A stretch of 64,000 nucleotides of DNA from an uncultured Lachnospiraceae bacterium (lineage in GTDB: Bacteria; Bacillota; Clostridia; Lachnospirales; Lachnospiraceae), in NCBI GenBank assembly GCA_910584685.1, contig CAJUAO010000014.1:21640-85639 (forward strand), given 5' to 3'. Below are positions 62,780 through 64,000 of the stretch, piece by piece. The notes under the pieces are model-generated. The model did not search any database. It had not been told where the DNA came from and was given only the letters and a program-made list of their open reading frames with translations. Both the position numbers and the translations under genes were made by a program. Numbering within the stretch: the stretch's first letter is position 1; every line of letters begins with the position of its first letter.

Positions 62780-63196
62780 ATGAGCAAATGGAATCAGGAA
62801 GCTGAAAAAATAATGATTGAGCGTTTTGGAAGGGATACGATTATAGCGTTATCAACAGTAAAAGATAATATACCATATGTAAGATATGTAAATGCTTATT
62901 ATGAGAATGGCGCATTTTATATTATTACATATGCTCTTTCAAATAAAATGAAACATATTGAAAATAATTCTAATGTTGCCATTGCCGGCGATTGGTTTAC
63001 AGCCCATGGAAAAGGTGTCAATATGGGTTATTTTGGAAAAAAAGAAAATGTTGTAATTTCCGATAAACTGAAAAAAGCTTTTGCACAATGGATTGATAAC
63101 GGACATAATAACTTTGATGATGAAAACACTGTAATTTTATGTGTAGAATTAACAGATGGACTGTTATTTTCACATGGAACAAAATATGAATTTTAG
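62780..63196 (+). CDS. pyridoxamine 5'-phosphate oxidase-fold protein
   Basis: A 138-residue protein of the flavin-binding split-barrel fold: it opens MSKWNQEAEKIMIERFGRD, and TIIALSTVKDNIPYVRYVNAYYENGAFYIITYALSNKMKHIENN and NVAIAGDWFTAHGKGVNMGY are typical. It may bind FMN, heme or F420; the substrate is unknown. GTGGAGATAA precedes the ATG. Confidence 0.82.
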   Translation: MSKWNQEAEKIMIERFGRDTIIALSTVKDNIPYVRYVNAYYENGAFYIITYALSNKMKHIENNSNVAIAGDWFTAHGKGVNMGYFGKKENVVISDKLKKAFAQWIDNGHNNFDDENTVILCVELTDGLLFSHGTKYEF

Positions 63197-63266
63197 ACTG
63201 TAAATAAAACTTGCAGTTTATTGAAAAAATATTTTTAAAAGTTTATTTAAAAGGAAAAAATTGTAT

Positions 63267-63295
63267 TTGACAAAAGACTATATATTTAGTATAAT
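63267..63295 (+). promoter_or_regulatory. promoter of tRNA-Ser gene
   Basis: Perfect consensus TTGACA (63267-63272) and TATAAT (63290-63295) with a 17-base spacer, about 90 bases before the tRNA. A hairpin AAGCGAT/ATCGCTT lies in the leader. Confidence 0.85.
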
Positions 63296-63387
63296 ACTAC
63301 ATGCGTCAATAAGCGGAATAAAAAATTGATGCAAAAGCGATGGAAATCGCTTACAATATTATTAATAAAATATTGTTTATTTAATTC

Positions 63388-63475
63388 GGAGAAATACTCA
63401 AGAGGCCGAAGAGGCGCCCCTGCTAAGGGTGTAGGTCGTTCACGCGGCGCGAGGGTTCAAATCCCTCTTTCTCCG
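63388..63475 (+). tRNA. tRNA-Ser (anticodon GCU)
   Basis: An 88-base tRNA with acceptor GGAGAAA/TTTCTCC, discriminator G, anticodon loop CTGCTAA (anticodon GCT at 63422-63424), a long variable arm as expected for serine, and T arm GAGGGTTCAAATCCCTC. It reads AGC and AGU codons. No CCA is encoded. A T-run follows directly, the likely terminator. Confidence 0.96.
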
Positions 63476-63724
63476 TTTTTTTATGCCTTTTTTTAGTAAA
63501 TTTTAACTTGTTTCTGAAATTATGTGTCCATGAAAATAAATTTATTAAATATAAATATTTTGAGTTTCCCCATTTTAAAAATTTAACTTATAGCGGTTAA
63601 GCAATAATGACACGTGCAGTTTTTCTTATATGCAAATATATTTATTATATTTTAATTTTATGTGGTGTAAACACTTTTCCTAAAAGACATTTTTAATAAA
63701 GAAGGAAAAAAATAAAAAAACAGG

Positions 63725-63753
63725 TTGACAACATAAAATAAAAGTTGTATACT
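63725..63753 (+). promoter_or_regulatory. rRNA promoter P1
   Basis: TTGACA (63725-63730), 17-base spacer, TATACT (63748-63753), followed by ACAAGCTGTCGCAAGAAATC. Confidence 0.85.
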
Positions 63754-63867
63754 GTACAAGCTGTCGCAAGAAATCTTCTTAAACAGCTAAAAATCAGCAA
63801 AGTAAATATATAATAATGAATTTACGGTTGTTGAATTTTTAATTACTAAAAAAAATAAAAAAAGTTG

Positions 63868-63896
63868 TTGACATTCATATAAAAACGCGGTATACT
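63868..63896 (+). promoter_or_regulatory. rRNA promoter P2
   Basis: TTGACA (63868-63873), 17-base spacer, TATACT (63891-63896), followed by TAAGCTGTCGTTAAGAAATC. The whole unit repeats P1, including the initially transcribed sequence. Confidence 0.88.
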
Positions 63897-64000
63897 ATTT
63901 AAGCTGTCGTTAAGAAATCAGCAGCAGAAAAGGTGTCAAAGCCAATCAGGCGTTAGACACAAAGACGAACCTTTGAAAACTGAATTATAAACCATCCCTG

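Larger units (their letters stand above)
63476..64000 (+). promoter_or_regulatory. rRNA operon promoter and leader region
   Basis: After the tRNA terminator come about 240 bases of AT-rich DNA (with a TGAGTTTCCCCATTTT motif at 63561-63576), then two strong promoters (63725-63753 and 63868-63896) and a leader ending AAAGACGAACCTTTGAAAAC, a sequence common upstream of 16S rRNA genes in Clostridia. No 16S sequence is present in the window. Confidence 0.75.

Overview
The window looks like chromosomal DNA of an anaerobic, low-GC Clostridia bacterium, most likely a flagellated member of the Lachnospiraceae. The basis is the AT-rich sequence with AGGAGG-type ribosome binding sites, a spore maturation protein (SpmB), a flagellin with its chaperone, a Firmicutes-type Tad pilus locus, a 2[4Fe-4S] ferredoxin, and the classical Gram-positive origin order jag-yidC-yidD-rnpA-rpmH-oriC-dnaA-dnaN-yaaA-recF-gyrB-gyrA. 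The family-level assignment is an inference from gene content; I ran no search.

Left part (1-20.6 kb). Metabolic and surface genes: a partial LD-carboxypeptidase after a D-lactate dehydrogenase, spmB, a 2239-residue secreted multidomain protein, a ferredoxin behind a near-perfect Fur-type operator, a second secreted beta-helix-like protein, a MerR-type regulator, a FucO-type iron alcohol dehydrogenase, an aconitase-family hydratase and the glycogen branching enzyme. The two surface proteins share a C-terminal module, and about 80 bp of homologous promoter DNA with identical internal spacing, so they are probably co-regulated paralogues. Between them and the regulator lies about 1.1 kb without genes that holds two related long-hairpin elements (MITE-like).

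Middle (20.7-39.6 kb). A minus-strand flagellar cluster (DUF2508 protein, a 981-residue protein with a recurring helical motif and a possible FliK-like end, flagellin, FliS) is followed by a plus-strand Tad/Flp pilus locus: CpaE-like ATPase, CpaF/TadA ATPase, TadB, TadC, Flp pilin, a DUF5702-like protein, a pseudopilin fused to a duplicated Cys-rich module, prepilin peptidase, a second TadE-like protein behind a 15-codon upstream ORF, an FHA protein and a rhomboid protease. After it come a flavodoxin/SCP2-like fusion, a HIT protein and MurG.

Right part (39.7-64 kb). The origin region: a DUF4446 protein, ParB and ParA with parS sites in the parA promoter, a LuxR-type regulator with a degenerate receiver beside a coiled-coil protein, then (minus strand, reading away from oriC) rpmH-rnpA-yidD-yidC-jag-mnmE-mnmG-rsmG, and (plus strand) dnaA-dnaN-yaaA-recF-gyrB-gyrA. 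DnaA boxes lie on both sides of dnaA. The window closes with an unknown membrane-anchored protein, a PNPOx-fold protein, tRNA-Ser(GCU) and tandem strong promoters with a leader that must precede a ribosomal RNA operon just beyond position 64000.

Repeat structure is the most unusual layer. A dispersed two-hairpin repeat family (four main copies, with compensatory base changes) sits after dnaA, after the hydrolase gene, before the HIT gene and downstream of the hydratase gene. Several separate long palindromes and a recurrent TGAGTTTYCCYATTTT motif also lie in intergenic DNA, one copy just upstream of the dnaA promoter. I found no CRISPR array, prophage or obvious defence island.
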